Positions 22,135-33,706 of a stretch of DNA of 64,000 nucleotides are shown here, one piece after another (the first letter of the stretch is position 1; the number at the start of each line of letters is the position of its first letter). This DNA is from Odontocerum albicorne (taxonomy: Eukaryota > Arthropoda > Insecta > Trichoptera > Odontoceridae), in assembly GCA_949825065.1 (NCBI GenBank), contig OX463846.1, positions 2,311,778-2,375,777 of the forward strand. The letters run 5' to 3'. Both the position numbers and the translations under genes were made by a program. Under the pieces are notes generated by a model. It was not told the origin of the DNA, made no database searches, and saw only the letters and a program-made list of their open reading frames with translations.

Positions 22135-22505
22135 AAAAAAAAGGCGTGATAGTATGCTTGTGTGTATTATTTTCACAAAAAGGGCGCGATAGTCTGCTTG
22201 TGTGTATTATTTAAAAAAAAGAAGGCGTGATAGTGTGCTTGTGAGTATTATTTTCACAAAAAAAAGGGCGTGATAGTACGCGTATGTGTATTATTTTCAC
22301 AAAAAATGGCGTGATAGTGTGCTTGTGTGTATTATTTTCACAAAAAAGGGCGTGATAGTACGCTTGTGAGTATTATTTTCCCAAAAAAAGGCGTGATAGT
22401 ATGCTTGTGTGTATTATTTTTCACAAAAAAAAGGCGTGATAGTATGCTTGTGTGTATTATTTTTGCAAAAAAAAAAGCGTGATAGAATGCTTGTGTGTAT
22501 TATTT
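22135..22505. repeat. 41-43-bp minisatellite, nine units
   Basis: Each unit is GGCGTGATAGTATGCTTGTG then TGTATTATTTTCAC and a variable A run. Unit starts at 22144, 22184, 22225, 22268 and 22309. It begins inside the A run of the LINE-K tail. Confidence 0.95.
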
Positions 22506-23366
22506 TTTACTATTCGTGTTAATGCACGCGTATTTCTTGTCAAACAATTTGAAAAACGATAATCTGGATAAATGGCAATAAACAGAAGTGCATCGTTATC
22601 TGCATTATTTTACGATGCACCGTGTTTGTTTCAAGAATAAAATTACATAACATTTCAAGTAAATAGTTATGTAACCTTGGATAAATGGGTTAGTTTTCAA
22701 ACTAAAAACAAAAAAGATATTGAATATACGAGTAGCGTGCTCATGTATCAATGTTTATTGTTTATTATTCCATATTTATTTATGGTTGAAAAGATAAATA
22801 ACACATACAAATCCCCCATTTTCCTATCAGGGTAGGCAGAAAGGATAAAGCGCCATATTTATCTATTTTGACACATACCCAACCTTCTTATTACAACTTC
22901 TACAATAATGAAAAAATATGTACATATATATTATAACATAATATTAATAATAAATTAACAAGGTGTATAGCGCTGTTCAGAGAGTAAACTCTCCTCAAGG
23001 GCGTTCTAACTCGGGATTAAACCCACTGTTATTGACAGATTCAAACATTATGTTACAGCATAAAATATACGTTGAGTGTGACGATTGGAAGGTAGTGGCT
23101 GCGAACAACACGCAAGAAAGAAGACTTCTTAGTTTTGAGGATGTACGAGTATCGTTCAGCCGGAGGTTATGATATTCAGTAATTCATTAACAAGAAATAG
23201 TTATGGAAATAATAATGGAAATTAACGTTAATTTTTATCAAGATAAACATATAGTACAGTAGTCCCTTCATTTACGTAGTTTTCCATTTTTGCGAATCAA
23301 CTTTTTTTTTGTTTTTTAAGATTTTTTGGTTTTTCGTATTTTTTTCCTCAAAGATATGTATCGACA
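22506..23366. other. mostly unassigned
   Basis: Octamer TACGAGTA occurs at 22727 and 23144. 22970-23040 carries a motif (TCTCCTCAAGGGCGTTCTAA then CTCGGGATTAAACCC) related to the tandem at 50918 and to the 45-kb array. Nothing else is recognised. Confidence 0.4.
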
Positions 23367-24036
23367 ATGTTTGGCCGGCAGGATCACGCAGGAGCACGTC
23401 TTACATTGAGCGGTGCTGATATAGAGAGAGTGAAACAATTTAAATACCACGAAAGTATCCTAGTGGTAGACCTCGACCCAGAAACTGAAGTCAAGTACAG
23501 AATTGAATCATCTCGTCCGGTTTTTAATAAAATGAGAAGCGTATTCTGCGATGATAATCTAAACTTGAAACTTCGACAACGGTTAGTCCAAATGCTACGT
23601 TTGGTCAGTGTTATTGTATGGAGTGGAATCATGGGACCCTCAAATTTGGTAGTACGAACCGACTGGAAGCATTCGAAATGTGGATGCACCGGAGAATGCT
23701 ACGGATACCCTGGACGGATATGGTTAGCAACACAAGGATTCTTTAAAGAGTCAAAGTTGATAAAGAGTTGCTGACTAATATTAAAATCCGAAAGGTGTCC
23801 TATTTGAGTTATGTACTTAGAGGAGCAAAGTACAAATTACTGCACCTGATCATCCAAGGCAAAATAGAGGGTCGAAGAAGTGTTGGCAGGAGGCAAATCT
23901 CCTGGCTCGGCAATTTATGATACGTGACTGGACTGGTATAAGGAGCGTTGGGGATCTTTTTCGGGCTGCCGGGGACAAAGATGCGTACTTTCAGGTGATA
24001 TTCAATGTTGGGGGGACTTGACATGACACTGGGAAG
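23367..24036 (+). mobile_element. LINE-A (copy 4), longest, frameshifted
   Basis: Starts with LTLSGADIERVKQFKYHESI, then PETEVKYRIESSRPVFNKMR and DDNLNLKLRQRLVQ. A frameshift near 23595 then moves the WSVLLYGVESWTLK and EAFEMWMHRRML blocks into other frames. The 3' terminus with GAAGAAGAAGA is intact. This is the region after the RT fingers/palm of an RTE-like element. Confidence 0.9.
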
Positions 24037-24357
24037 AAGAAGATGTAACAATAAAATATTTTTACACGGATTCCTATACACAAGTTAACTAACATCATTT
24101 CTTTAAAGAACCCAACTGATCCTGGTGAGTGTATTATATGAGATCGTAGCATCTAAACCCACATGTAATAGGCTTTCAACGTTGTTAACTCCTCTTACGT
24201 GGACCTATGAAAACCTTCCTTCCGTGCACTTTATTTATATCCTTGATTCACAACGTAAATCCACAATACTCGTTTATGTTTTTAAAAATTTATTTTTTCT
24301 GTTATTTTATAATTGTTATATACGAATCCTATATCATGTTGATAATATAATTTCATA
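24037..24357. other. unassigned sequence
   Basis: No feature recognised. TACTCGTT at 24267 is one base from the footprint octamer. Confidence 0.4.
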
Positions 24358-24424
24358 ATATAATGCTTTGTAATTTGTTTTTATCAAACACTGTTTATTC
24401 CACTTTTTTTTAATGGAAAAACCA

Positions 24425-24457
24425 TATCGGTTTCAAGGATTTTCACCTTATCATCAG
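24425..24457 (-). ncRNA. hammerhead-like ribozyme core, diverged
   Basis: CTGATGA with AAGG/TCCTT-type stem II and GAAACCGATA. The stem III palindrome has a mismatch, so this copy is probably inactive. Confidence 0.4.
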
Positions 24458-24501
24458 GAGAGCACAAACAAGAATGAATTCTGTTCGAACTGGTACCAAG
24501 A

Positions 24502-24509
24502 TACGAGTA
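24502..24509 (+). other. 6-bp footprint insertion at TA inside PLE
   Basis: AAGATACGAGTACACGCTTC where the P1 copy at 40335 (complement) reads GAGATACACGTTTC. The extra bases are CGAGTA. Confidence 0.85.
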
Positions 24510-24888
24510 CACGCTTCTAACGGTGAACATTCGGGTTGAGGGCTGGGGGCGGAGGGAGGGATGAGACAATCTCGGCGAGCAGTGGAGAGATTCTTGGGAT
24601 ATATGTGTTTTGCCAGATGTTCACCTCGATGCACTGACTTAGAAATTTGTAGGGCCTCTTATCATTTCAATCTATTTCCGTTACTACTGATATGTAAGAA
24701 TTTGGCATCATCGATAGAAAATGTGTGGTTTTCACGGTGACAATGATTAGCCATTTCAGAATAAAATGGAGGATTTGTTAAGGCGGACAAATTACAACGT
24801 CTTTAAACCTCCACAGTGTTAATGCCTTAACTATAAATAATATATATAATGCTTTAATGTGATTTATAACAGTGATATCTAAAAAAAA

Positions 24889-25088
24889 NNNNNNNNNNNN
24901 NNNNNNNNNNNNNNNNNNNNNNNNNNNNNNNNNNNNNNNNNNNNNNNNNNNNNNNNNNNNNNNNNNNNNNNNNNNNNNNNNNNNNNNNNNNNNNNNNNNN
25001 NNNNNNNNNNNNNNNNNNNNNNNNNNNNNNNNNNNNNNNNNNNNNNNNNNNNNNNNNNNNNNNNNNNNNNNNNNNNNNNNNNNNNNNN
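24889..25088. other. assembly gap (200 N)
   Basis: Run of exactly 200 N, probably a fixed-size placeholder. It separates a P1 insertion from a LINE-K fragment. Confidence 0.99.
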
Positions 25089-26035
25089 TAATGCATGACA
25101 TAATACAGAATGAAGTGATAAACGATGAATGTGAACTTAAGGCTGGTGTATTAAGTAAGATGAAGAAGAGCACTTGGATAGAGTTTGGACATGTAGAGGC
25201 AATGAATGCAGACAGACAAACAAAAAAATATTAAGTGTAAATGTGAGTGGAAGGCGCGATACAGGAAGAGTAAGGAAAATAAGGTGCTGACCAACGTCAG
25301 GAGAGACGGACACGGCACACGAAGAAGAATGACTTAGAGTGAGGATAGAGAAATGTAATGGGAATAAGGAAAGACACGCTTTTTCAAGGAAAAGTGATAT
25401 TGTATAACGATTTCAAGTTGATTTTTGAAGTAAATAATGCAGACAGACAAAAAAAATATAAGTGTAAATGTGAGTGGAAGGCGCGATAGAGGAATAGTAA
25501 AGAAAGTATGGTTAGATCTAGTGAATGATATTTTGAAAAAGAAAAACGTGTAAATGTGAGTGGAAGGCGCGATAGAGGAATAGTAAAGAAAGTATGGTTA
25601 GATCTAGTGAATGATATTTTGAAAGAGAAAAACGTGTAAATGTGAGTGGAAGGCGCGATAGAGGAATAGTAAAGAAAGTATGGTTAGATCTAGTGAATGA
25701 TATTTTGAAAGAGAAAAACGTGTAAATGTGAGTGGAAGGCGCGATAGAGGAATAGTAAAGAAAGTATGGTTAGATCTAGTGAATGATATTTTGAAAGAGA
25801 AAAACGTGTAAATGTGAGTGGAAGGCGCGATAGAGGAATAGTAAAGAAAGTATGGTTAGATCTAGTGAATGAAATTTTGAAAGAGAAAAACGAAGAAAGT
25901 CAGAGTAAACGAAGGAGTTTTATGAGAAAGTTTATGGATGTAGAAGAGGTGAAAGATGTACGTTTAGATTGGAAAGTCGGGCACTATGTCCTCTCTGCCT
26001 ACTCTTACCGAAAAATGTTGTGATGGTATGTATGT
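25089..26035 (+). mobile_element. LINE-K C-terminal region with internal tandem amplification
   Basis: 25098-25233 reads MHDIIQNEVINDECELKAGV, then LSKMKKSTWIEFGHVEAMNA. The following block, SGRRDRGIVKKVWLDLVNDI.LKEKN, is repeated five times in tandem. The last copy continues into SKRRSFMRKFMDVEEVKDV and ends YSYRKML. This is the usual RTE-like order (GHVERM, GRRxRGRPxKxWLD, RRSCMxxLMDVEEAKDV). Stops and frame changes between units make it non-coding. Confidence 0.85.
25462..25891. repeat. 86-bp tandem repeat, five near-identical units
   Basis: Starts at 25462, 25548, 25634, 25720 and 25806, a constant 86 bp, with only a few differences. The period is not a multiple of three, so each unit ends in a stop. 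It arose within LINE-K coding sequence. Confidence 0.97.
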
Positions 26036-26500
26036 ATGTGTATGACAATATGAAGATTTGGACAGTACGACTAAAGCAAGAAAGTTCACTGTCTGGACAG
26101 TGACTTTGTGTTATTGTTGGGTTATTAGGTTGATAGGCGCTCAGAATAGCTGTTAGAGTGAGGTGGACCACCCTTAAACTCTACGTTTAAAACAGAACCG
26201 TCAGAAGATGAGAATGATGCAACAAGATTGAGTACCATATTTATCATATAACAAAATTAATTGGTGGCAACAAGAGGTCAGAGATATTTGTCTGAAAAGA
26301 AAAGAGGTATTGCGAAGTTGCAAATTGTATTAATAACTAATCTTGTTTTAACCAGTTTTATCCAGAAACAATTATACTTGCGAAAGTATGATTATCCTGT
26401 CATCAAACAATTATTTAGTTCATGTATTTGTGTCTGTTTATTGTGCAGTACTATAAAAAGACATTTACCACTGTCTTAATCAACTTAATATACATTTTCT
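26036..26500. other. unassigned sequence
   Basis: Short ORFs only, with no recognisable domain. Confidence 0.4.
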
Positions 26501-26504
26501 TTAA

Positions 26505-26605
26505 CCTGGCGAGTTTATTGTCATGTGGCAATCTCTTCCAACCAACCAGAAATATGTTTTTATAGGCCCTAAGTGTTAACCAGACTGGAACACTTAGGGC
26601 CTATA
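26505..26605 (-). repeat. SINE S1 tail with local inversion
   Basis: The S1 3' region matches 46838-46925. After AACCAGACTGG the expected sequence is replaced by the exact complement of the preceding 17 bases: arms 26561-26577 and 26589-26605, TATAGGCCCTAAGTGTT and its complement. Confidence 0.8.
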
Positions 26606-26664
26606 AACACTTACATTGTAAGTCTTAAGAAATTATTTTAAACAGGAATATGAAATCTTCCTTC

Positions 26665-26874
26665 TGTTGTTTATAGTTAAGGCATTAACGTTGTGGAGGT
26701 TTAAAGACACTGTAATTTATTTTTATCAACACTGTTTATTCCACTTTTTTGTAACGGTGAAGGTTTCAAGGCTTTCCCCTCATCTCCCCTGAAGATGAGG
26801 TGAAAGTCTTGAAACCGGTAGGGTTATACCGTTACAAAAAAGTGGAATAAACAGTGTTGATAAAAATAAATTAC
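26665..26874. mobile_element. P1 PLE hairpin insertion with 12-bp target duplication
   Basis: Flanked by AAATCTTCCTTC (26653-26664 and 26875-26886). The left part is the P1 terminal region in minus orientation, with an internal deletion through the ribozyme. The right part is P1 in plus orientation with an intact ribozyme-like core. There is no coding sequence. Confidence 0.85.
26789..26820 (+). ncRNA. hammerhead-like ribozyme core, P1 type
   Basis: CTGAAGA, T, GAGG/TCTT-type stem II, GAAA, ACCGGT, A, then GGG. CCC lies just upstream. Confidence 0.55.
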
Positions 26875-26940
26875 AAATCTTCCTTCCTCTTATTTACCAT
26901 TACGCTATATCTCTCTTAGACATCATTTACAGCTCGTCAT

Positions 26941-27333
26941 CAGCGGCGGGTACCACCGATGTGTGCTGGTGCGCTGAGCACCAACGCACCTCGAGACGCT
27001 GAGCGAATATGAAATATCACTGTTTCACGGTTTAGTGTATGTCTCTGTCTGCCCTATATGAATTTACGTTTCCGTCCGGTGCGTATTGGAGATCGCTCCG
27101 GTAGTATTGGCAACTTGGCCGATCAATTTGAAAGGAATATTATTTAATTTTTTTTTTGAATTTCCACTTTAATAAAAATACTCGTATTATTTGTCAGTAT
27201 TATTATTGTACATATTTATTCTATACAAATATTTAAGATTTTTGGAAGTCAGGTTTGCGAATATATAATTTATTTATTGCGAATTATTTCTCTGGTTCAG
27301 TGCACCAATGCACCTCCAGACCGGCCGCCGATG
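26941..27333. mobile_element. non-autonomous hAT-like element
   Basis: 393 bp starting CAGCGGCGGGT and ending CCGGCCGCCGATG, imperfect inverted ends of hAT type. They are flanked by the 8-bp duplication CTCGTCAT (26933-26940 and 27334-27341). It is GC-rich at both ends and AT-rich inside. No coding capacity. Confidence 0.75.
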
Positions 27334-27439
27334 CTCGTCATACACGCCCTTCTGATTTCTCTGTTTATCTCCTTTCATACTTTCCTTGTTCTAAATTCAT
27401 TTCAGATATAACATATTATACATTTGCTTTATAAGTCTT

Positions 27440-27722
27440 TCATAACTCATTCTCTCAACGTGTTCAAACCATCTTAAGTTAGTTGTTTATTTCACTCATA
27501 ACATTCTCTCAACGTGTTCAAACCATCTTAAGTTAGCTGTTTATTCTACTTATAACATTCTCTTAACGTGTTCAAACCATCTTAAGTTACCTGTTTATTC
27601 TACTTATAACATTCTCTCAACGTGTTCAAACCATATTAAGTAAGTGATTTATTTTACTTATAACATTCCCTTAACGTGTTCAAACCATCTTAAGTTAGTT
27701 GTTTATTTTACTTATAACATTT
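27440..27722. repeat. 54-bp tandem repeat, five units
   Basis: Units carry CTCAACGTGTTCAAACCATC and TTAAGTTAGTTGTTTATT. The AACGTGTTC anchors at 27457, 27511, 27565, 27619 and 27673 are exactly 54 bp apart. Confidence 0.96.
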
Positions 27723-27839
27723 GTTTCTAAGAAACAGTAATCCTTTATTGAATAATTTCTTACTCTATCTAATATTATTAGTCTAGATATTCTTTTCAAG
27801 GAATTTTTTTTCTTCCACATTTATTTTTATCTAATCCCT

Positions 27840-28205
27840 CTCTTTTAAAATATTAATACGTAATTGATACATTGTTTCACTATAAAGAAACCTTTGTATA
27901 CCTTCTGATATGTGATAGATACACATTCGTCTTTAGGTGGAGTGTAGTGTATGTGTGCAGTGTTCATACATTATCATACATTTTGAAAAGACCTCCCAAA
28001 AAGGGTTGTCTTCAACTGTCTTAAAGATTCACTCCCCATCCACATCCCTAACACTTAGAGGCAGACCATTCTACATCATAGGACCAGCAACGTCAAAATC
28101 CTTGTCATAAAATTCCACCCTGTTGGGTTTATTTGGAACAACCAATGTATTCGATGAAAAATAAATCGTCCTCAAAATTCTACTCATTTCCGAAGCATCT
28201 CTCAG
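27840..28205 (-). mobile_element. LINE-O C-terminus and 3' region, Jockey/CR1-like
   Basis: The minus strand reads ILRTIYFSSNTLVVPNKPNR, VEFYDKDFDVAGPMM, stop, NGLPLSVRDVDGE, then IFKTVEDN. Y......F.V.....WN.LP...R.......FK is the usual end of Jockey/CR1 reverse transcriptase ORFs. The expected W is a stop codon. A related fragment lies at 35275. Confidence 0.7.
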
Positions 28206-28206
28206 A

Positions 28207-28400
28207 CACAGATAAGAAAGATACAATTGACATATCCCTTTCAAGTATACAATTGACATATCCCTTTAAAGGGTACAATTGACAAATCCTTTTAAATGAT
28301 ACAATTGACATATCCCTTTCAAGGATACAATTGACACATCCCTTAAAGGGTACAATTGACACATGCTTTTAAAGGATACAATTGACATATCCCTGTAAAG
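28207..28400. repeat. 26-bp minisatellite, seven units
   Basis: ACAATTGACATATCCCTTTA, AAGGGT. Anchors at 28223, 28249, 28275, 28301, 28327, 28352 and 28378. It grows directly out of LINE-O. Confidence 0.96.
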
Positions 28401-28554
28401 GACTTGAATTTCTGTTAGGATTTCGATTTTTTTTTATCACGCTCTAAAAGAAGAAAAAAATAAGACAATTAATTGAATTAATTTATTAAATGTGAAATCT
28501 GTAGGACTCAAGAATATACTTGTATGTGATGATTATGATATTCGTACAAACTAA

Positions 28555-29085
28555 TATTATGGTGCGGAGCCTAGAGACGAAGACAATTAGGTCATTTACA
28601 GGAAAATCATTGGTAGAGAGAATATGAAATTTCAACACCAGGGAAATGTGTGAGGTACATGACGTTGTCGGGTGGAGGAAACAATGAACACAATATCGTT
28701 TATATGTGAAGAGGATTGTGAATATCAAAATACTATGGATGAATTATGTTGTCTTAGAATTACTATCCATTGTAAACCTGAATTAAACGACGAGTTGTAT
28801 AATATCTACAAAGCTCCCAGGCTATCTGTACATGCCAGACTGAGCAGATTGAGATGGACCGGACATGTGGAGAGAATGCCGTTATCGCGAGCAACCAAAA
28901 TAATCCTGGAAGGACACCCGGGTGGGAGAAGGACAGTGATCAGGCCGAGGCTATGATGGGATGACAAAGTTGAGAGGGACGCAACCAGGCTGCTGCAGGC
29001 GCAGGATTGGAGGGTCGAGGCGGAAGACAGGAGGAGTTGGAGGCGAAGATTAACGGAGGCAAAAGCTCGATATGGGCTGTGAGAC
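28555..29085 (+). mobile_element. LINE-D/E C-terminal region
   Basis: 28570-28690 reads ETKTIRSFTGKSLVERI then TREMCEVHDVVGWRKQ, like LINE-D. From 28760 one frame reads ELNDELYNIYKAPRLSVHAR, LSRLRWTGHVERMPLSRAT, GGRRTVIRPRL, then a stop where W.. is expected, and ends LTEAKARYGL and stop. Both are RTE-like C-terminal motifs. Two related elements, or one mosaic copy, are possible. Confidence 0.8.
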
Positions 29086-29180
29086 CATCGAAAGAAAGAA
29101 GAGCTGAATTATGATATTTCACCCAATTTATTAAATCTTGCAAGGATGATGAAAGTAAACAGTCAAAGATGAATCAAAAA

Positions 29181-29310
29181 AATTTGAAGATCATGCAACT
29201 TTCTTATTTCTCTCAAGATTTGAAATTTGAAGATCATGCAACTTTCTTATTTCTCTCAAGATTTGAAATTTGAAGATCATGCAACTTTCTTATTTCTCTC
29301 AAGATTTGAA
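29181..29310. repeat. 43-bp tandem repeat, three units
   Basis: AATTTGAAGATCATGCAACT, TTCTTATTTCTCTCAAGATTTG. Starts at 29181, 29224 and 29267. Confidence 0.95.
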
Positions 29311-29725
29311 ACAAGTAACTGGACTAGCTTACAATCTTGTTCAACAAAATTAACTATTGAAAATATCACCCGAAACATAACAGTAGATAGAAATGCCCCT
29401 ATATTATTATCAAAATCTTTGGAAATGGAGTTATAACTGGCAGTCCACATCCTAGGAATAATGGAAGAAAAAAAATATCCTGCAAGAGGAAGAAGTACTC
29501 TTTTGGAAAGAAATAATAAGGACTATTTGTAAGGCCCCGTTTAGTGAGCATACTCTCCTTAATGGTGTGCTAGCTCGGAATTCCAAATCACTATTATTAA
29601 TATTTAAAAAAAAGTATAAAGTAAGGAAGGTGGCTGTGGCCAGGAAATAAAGAAATTTTGCGTATCACTAAGAAGTAGCTTTGAAATTTAAATAGAGAAT
29701 AAATCACGTTTGTCAGCTACAATAA
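29311..29725. other. unassigned sequence
   Basis: No supported feature. 29540-29600 has a diverged copy of the CTC..GGCGTTxTAACTCGG motif seen at 50918. Confidence 0.35.
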
Positions 29726-30447
29726 AGATCATTCAGTCAGAAGAGTCATTTTACGATAGTGTGAGTAACCCTCTCTGTATTACACAACTTATGTTGCGGT
29801 ATTGGTTTTAGAATGCCACACGATTGGTTCGCGCAGAGCACACGTTTGTATTGTTGTTAAAATACTCGGTTATTAGAAAAACACCACCATGTCGAAAATA
29901 AGAATGCGATTTTTGTCTAAGCTAATATATAATTAAAAACAATTTCGAAAGCTTAGAATGTACTTTGTTATAACTTAAAGTTTCTTAGAATTTAGTATCA
30001 CTCCATCCACTATTACTTTAAAACTTTATTATTTAGCATTGTAATTATGATACATTAATATGTTCAATAATCTTACTTTCATTTTATTTTTATGTGCAAT
30101 CTAATTAAAGCTGACGAACATTTTTACTTCATAAAACGTGTACTTATATTTATTTTTAATCTTGAAAAATTTCGTTATTGTTAGTCAATGTTTCCTAAAA
30201 TCTGCCACGCCTAAACAATTAATATGTGAAATAAACTTACTTCCATTTTATTTTTATGATTATTACAATTTAAGTTGACATCATTTTTAATTGACATCAC
30301 GTGTGTGTTCATTTCAATGTTTTAATATAAAATATTTTTAAATATTTTTTTTGCTTTTTCACTTCATTAAAAAAATTAAGTGACGAGTTTTTGTAAACGC
30401 ACTGTTACTCACACTATTGCAAAATTACTCTTCTGGATGAACGATCT
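29726..30447. mobile_element. TIR element T2, non-coding
   Basis: Inverted termini of about 43 bp: left AGATCATTCAGTCAGAAGAG and on to GTGTGAGTAAC, right its complement with a few changes. The 722-bp interior has no ORF. A left-end fragment recurs at 541-626. The target duplication is unclear, so superfamily is open. Confidence 0.7.
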
Positions 30448-31014
30448 ATAGCTCCCGAGCATCATATGTATCGATCAAAATATTTAAATTTGGATTAATC
30501 GCCAAAAACGAGCTCTTCAACAAACACATGGTAAAATTATCGCCCACTGTTTCTTGTAATACTTCCAAAAATATGGAAGAACAATTGCGAGGTTTTACCA
30601 CTAAACTAAGTGAATTGCCTTTGGTTATTTTTTAATTTAATAATATTCATTTACAGCTGAATTGTGATTTTTGATGTATTTCTAAAATGTATATTTTATT
30701 ATCCTTTTTTTGAAAAACCAATACAATTCTTGATATGTTTTCTCTGGTTTCATTGTGACCACTACCGCGTTTCCCTAATTGGGTACTAAGAGAATACTAA
30801 CTGTTCTTTTCAACATGTTAAATATCAGGCAACAATCCATTTTATTTCAACTAAAAATTATTCTCACTTACTCGTATGTATAATTTTTATTAATTTTTTT
30901 TTATCTATATTTGTACAATTTTTATCTAAAAAATGCTCGTATTATAAAGATTCCTTTGCATTTTGTAAAGTAAAATCCGTCATTGGTCTTAGTAAACACG
31001 CGGAAAGATAAACA
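30448..31014. other. unassigned sequence
   Basis: Octamer TACTCGTA at 30869. No other feature. Confidence 0.4.
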
Positions 31015-31363
31015 ATATTATATTGTTGTTCAATAAATTGATAGCAATAATCTAACACCATTGCGCAATAGTAAAATATTTTGCCTACAAGTATATAGTT
31101 TTTAATGCATAACGTGAAAATATGAAATGGTATGAACTTTTGACTTGTATACTCGCTTAGACATTCATTTTCTCCACATATCTAAACAACATTTTATTGT
31201 TGTTCAATAAATTGATAGCAATAATCTAACACCTTGCGCAATAGTAAAATATTTTGCCTACGAGTATATAGTTTTAAATACATAACGTAAAAATATGAAA
31301 TGGTATGAACTATTGACTTGTATACTCGCTTAGACATAAATTTTCTCCACATATCTAAACCAA
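31015..31363. repeat. tandem duplication of about 173 bp
   Basis: 31021-31187 and 31195-31363 are near-identical (TTGTTGTTCAATAAATTGAT through CTCCACATATCTAAAC). The second copy has TACGAGTA at 31259 where the first has TACAAGTA, a CpG-type change. Confidence 0.9.
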
Positions 31364-31740
31364 CTAAAGCTCCCTTCTGCATGTTACTTAGAACACCCAT
31401 TTTATTCATGCATTCATATCTTTCATACGCTATTGCGCCATCTTTCATACACTGACACTCCACATTTTTTTCTGAGTGCATGCATTTCCACAGCATTGAT
31501 CTTACTTTAATATTTCTTCTGCCAAGTCTTAGGATCGTTCTTAATTATTGATTTTTTTCAATCGAAATAAGTGATTTAATTTTTAGTCCTAATTTTTCGC
31601 TTCACCGTCTTTCAAACATTGGCAACAGAAAACTTTTCCTTAGTGCACATATGTCCACAGTCTTACACTTATTCTTATTCCATGTCCATGTTTCACTTCA
31701 ATACGTCAAGGAGACATCAATACACTATTATGTTTTGTCT
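31190..31740 (-). mobile_element. LINE-K C-terminal region (minus copy)
   Basis: The minus strand reads CMHSEKNVECQCMKDGAIAY, NKMGVLSNMQKGALVGLDMW, RKFMSKRVYKS, aligning with LINE-K (INAVEM..., VLSKMKKG.L...GHVERM). It seems to continue from the RT part at 32220-32840 after interruption by LINE-D. Confidence 0.6.
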
Positions 31741-31744
31741 TAGT

Positions 31745-32215
31745 CTTCCTCTTGGTCTAGGTCGTATTACCGGTTTGTGTCGGTGGGCTGTCCTGGGATG
31801 ATGACGTCCAGCTGTCCTTCCATCTTTTCAGCAGTCTTCCTGGTAATCTCCTGTTGCTAGGGTTTTCAGTCTTACCAATTTTCGCAAGTCTCGTATCCTT
31901 CATGCGGTCTACGTGATCCCTTCTGAAGCACCTTCTGCTTCTTCCCCACCTCACTATGTCTTCAACACTACAGACAGACTTTATCGTCTCATTTCTGATC
32001 CGTTCTCTGAGAGTTCTAACTGCGATGGAGCGTAGGGTTCTTATTTCCGCCACTCTGATAAGGTTTTTTGTCCTGTTGAAATCGCCTCTCACTTCTATCC
32101 AATATGTCATAATGGGGCGGACGCATGTCTTATATATCTTGACCTTACTTTCGGTTAGCATGTGTTTTGTTGTTTTTGCTATGTTTTGTCGTTTTTGCTT
32201 AGTTTGATACAGCGC
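31745..32215 (-). mobile_element. LINE-D C-terminal region
   Basis: A 134-codon open frame at 31757-32161: KVKIYKTCVRPIMTYWIEVR, RIRNETIKSVCSVEDIVRWG, FRRDHVDRMKDTRLAKIGKT and GRLLKRWKDSW. These are the classic RTE-like post-RT blocks (Y.T.VRP...Y, R.R...I...C.VED.V.W, HV.RM, GR...RW). It lies inside a LINE-K copy. Related copies are at 43515 and 52243. Confidence 0.85.
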
Positions 32216-32219
32216 GGTT

Positions 32220-32840
32220 GTTGTTTATTACATAAGTGCTCCGTTTACCTTATTTCCTATCACTACGTTTCTTTCAATGTCATACTGTCCAGATAATAGA
32301 ACTCATCAACCTGCTTCAGTATCTTTGAGTTTATCCATACACCCTCACATCTTATTCCACACTTTTTTCTTTGACCATAACTTTTGATTTCCTCACATTC
32401 ATTTTCAAACATTTCAAAAGCATATCTCACATAACTCACTTATCTCTCAAATCGCCTTCATTTTCACTAATCATAACCATCACCATACAAAAGTCAACCC
32501 ACATTTATTCCACTCATTATATTTTAAATCCAACACCTCCCTTATTATCTTTTAAATCGCAGACATAAACCTTTGTATAAAAAAAATCACCAAGGTGCCA
32601 TCACATACCCTTGCTTTACGCCTTTAGTAATTTTAAACTACTCAGTTAATTCTTCGTTTACTCTTTCATATGCACTAGAGTGGAGCTATTTCACTTATCA
32701 ATTTATCATTTACGTCATGATCTTTCAACATTTCCTACAATTTCTCTCCTCTTACACGATTATATCATTTTTGTAAGTCGACAAATGCACTAAATACCTA
32801 TTTAACAAACACAAATTACAATACTTCTCAATAAACATTT
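32220..32840 (-). mobile_element. LINE-K reverse transcriptase region, heavily decayed
   Basis: Across frames the minus strand gives VFSAFVDLQK, VRGEKL.EMLKDHDVNDKLI, NY.RRKARVCDGTLV and NKCGLTF, corresponding to the palm of an RTE-like reverse transcriptase (AFVDLQKAYDRV, ITKGVRQGC). Many stops. No catalytic DD remains readable. Confidence 0.6.
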
Positions 32841-33318
32841 CACAGATATGTTCCATAATGTTAAATCTGGTGAAACGCATCCTATATTACTAAAAAAAGC
32901 ACTTTGAGTTTTCATACTTTGGATTCAGTAATAAGACGATGCCGATTAAACTATCTAACCGCCTTCCTCTTGCGTTTCTGCGGCTTTTCTTATAGCGCTC
33001 GTGCGATTAATTAGTTTACAGAAGTTTGCAGCATGATCAGATTGAATATGATGCTACTTTGAGTAAACTTAATTGATAGTAAACTTTTTTAGATGTTTAA
33101 AAATCCCTTTGTTTATTATAAAAAAAATGCAGATAAACATAATGGAAACATTTCTTGAATCTTCGAAAATACTTTAGTTTCACTTTGTGGTGTCATGTTT
33201 TATGTAAAAGGAAAAATAAGTAAATAAAACACCTTTTTTACATTTTTATGTTCACCACAGGTTTATTTTTGGGTTTAATACAGGTTAAAAACGAGTTAAG
33301 GAATATTTAAGGTGCCTG

Positions 33319-33540
33319 AACAACAATAATTTTTCAGAGTTCGTTGACCACCTAATTGAAAATAATCATTCGTTCGATATCAATCGTGGTTTGCGAATTC
33401 TACACATAAGCCGAGGGGGATTGCAGCTTGACAATTTGGAAAATTTCGAGATTAAGAAATGTACGAAATTAAGTCTTAATATCATTAACAATCAAACCAA
33501 TTTTAATACTAGCCCTCTGCTTAATATGTTTCCTATTTAA
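33319..33540 (+). pseudogene. P2 PLE C-terminal fragment
   Basis: 73 codons reading NNNNFSEFVDHLIENNHSFD, INRGLRILHISRGGLQLDNL, ENFEIKKCTKLSLNIINNQT and stopping at 33540. F..HL.....H.......L.ILH....G..L..LE.FEI is the post-GIY-YIG end of Penelope-like proteins. The catalytic domains are missing because of 5' truncation. Confidence 0.85.
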
Positions 33541-33706
33541 AATTCACCCCCCTAGATATCCAGACCCTAGCCTGCCCAAAAGATTCATCTTCACTTTTTC
33601 CCCGCTCCATTTACCTTTGAATCACATCTCTTCCCACTTCTCTCCCCCTATCTTATCCTTCTTATATTATTTACACTTGTACAGGAAATATATTTTTAGC
33701 AATTTA

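Larger units (their letters stand above)
24370..24843 (-). mobile_element. P1 PLE with 12-bp target duplication and inverted 5' stub
   Basis: Flanked by ATATAATGCTTT (24358-24369 and 24844-24855). Most of it is a minus-strand P1 3' part, including the FSEMANHCHRENH and FLHISSNGN coding blocks and a ribozyme-like core at 24425-24457. The last 53 bp at its 5' side (24791-24843) are the P1 terminal block in the opposite, plus, orientation. Such an inverted terminal piece at the 5' side is known from Penelope elements. Confidence 0.85.
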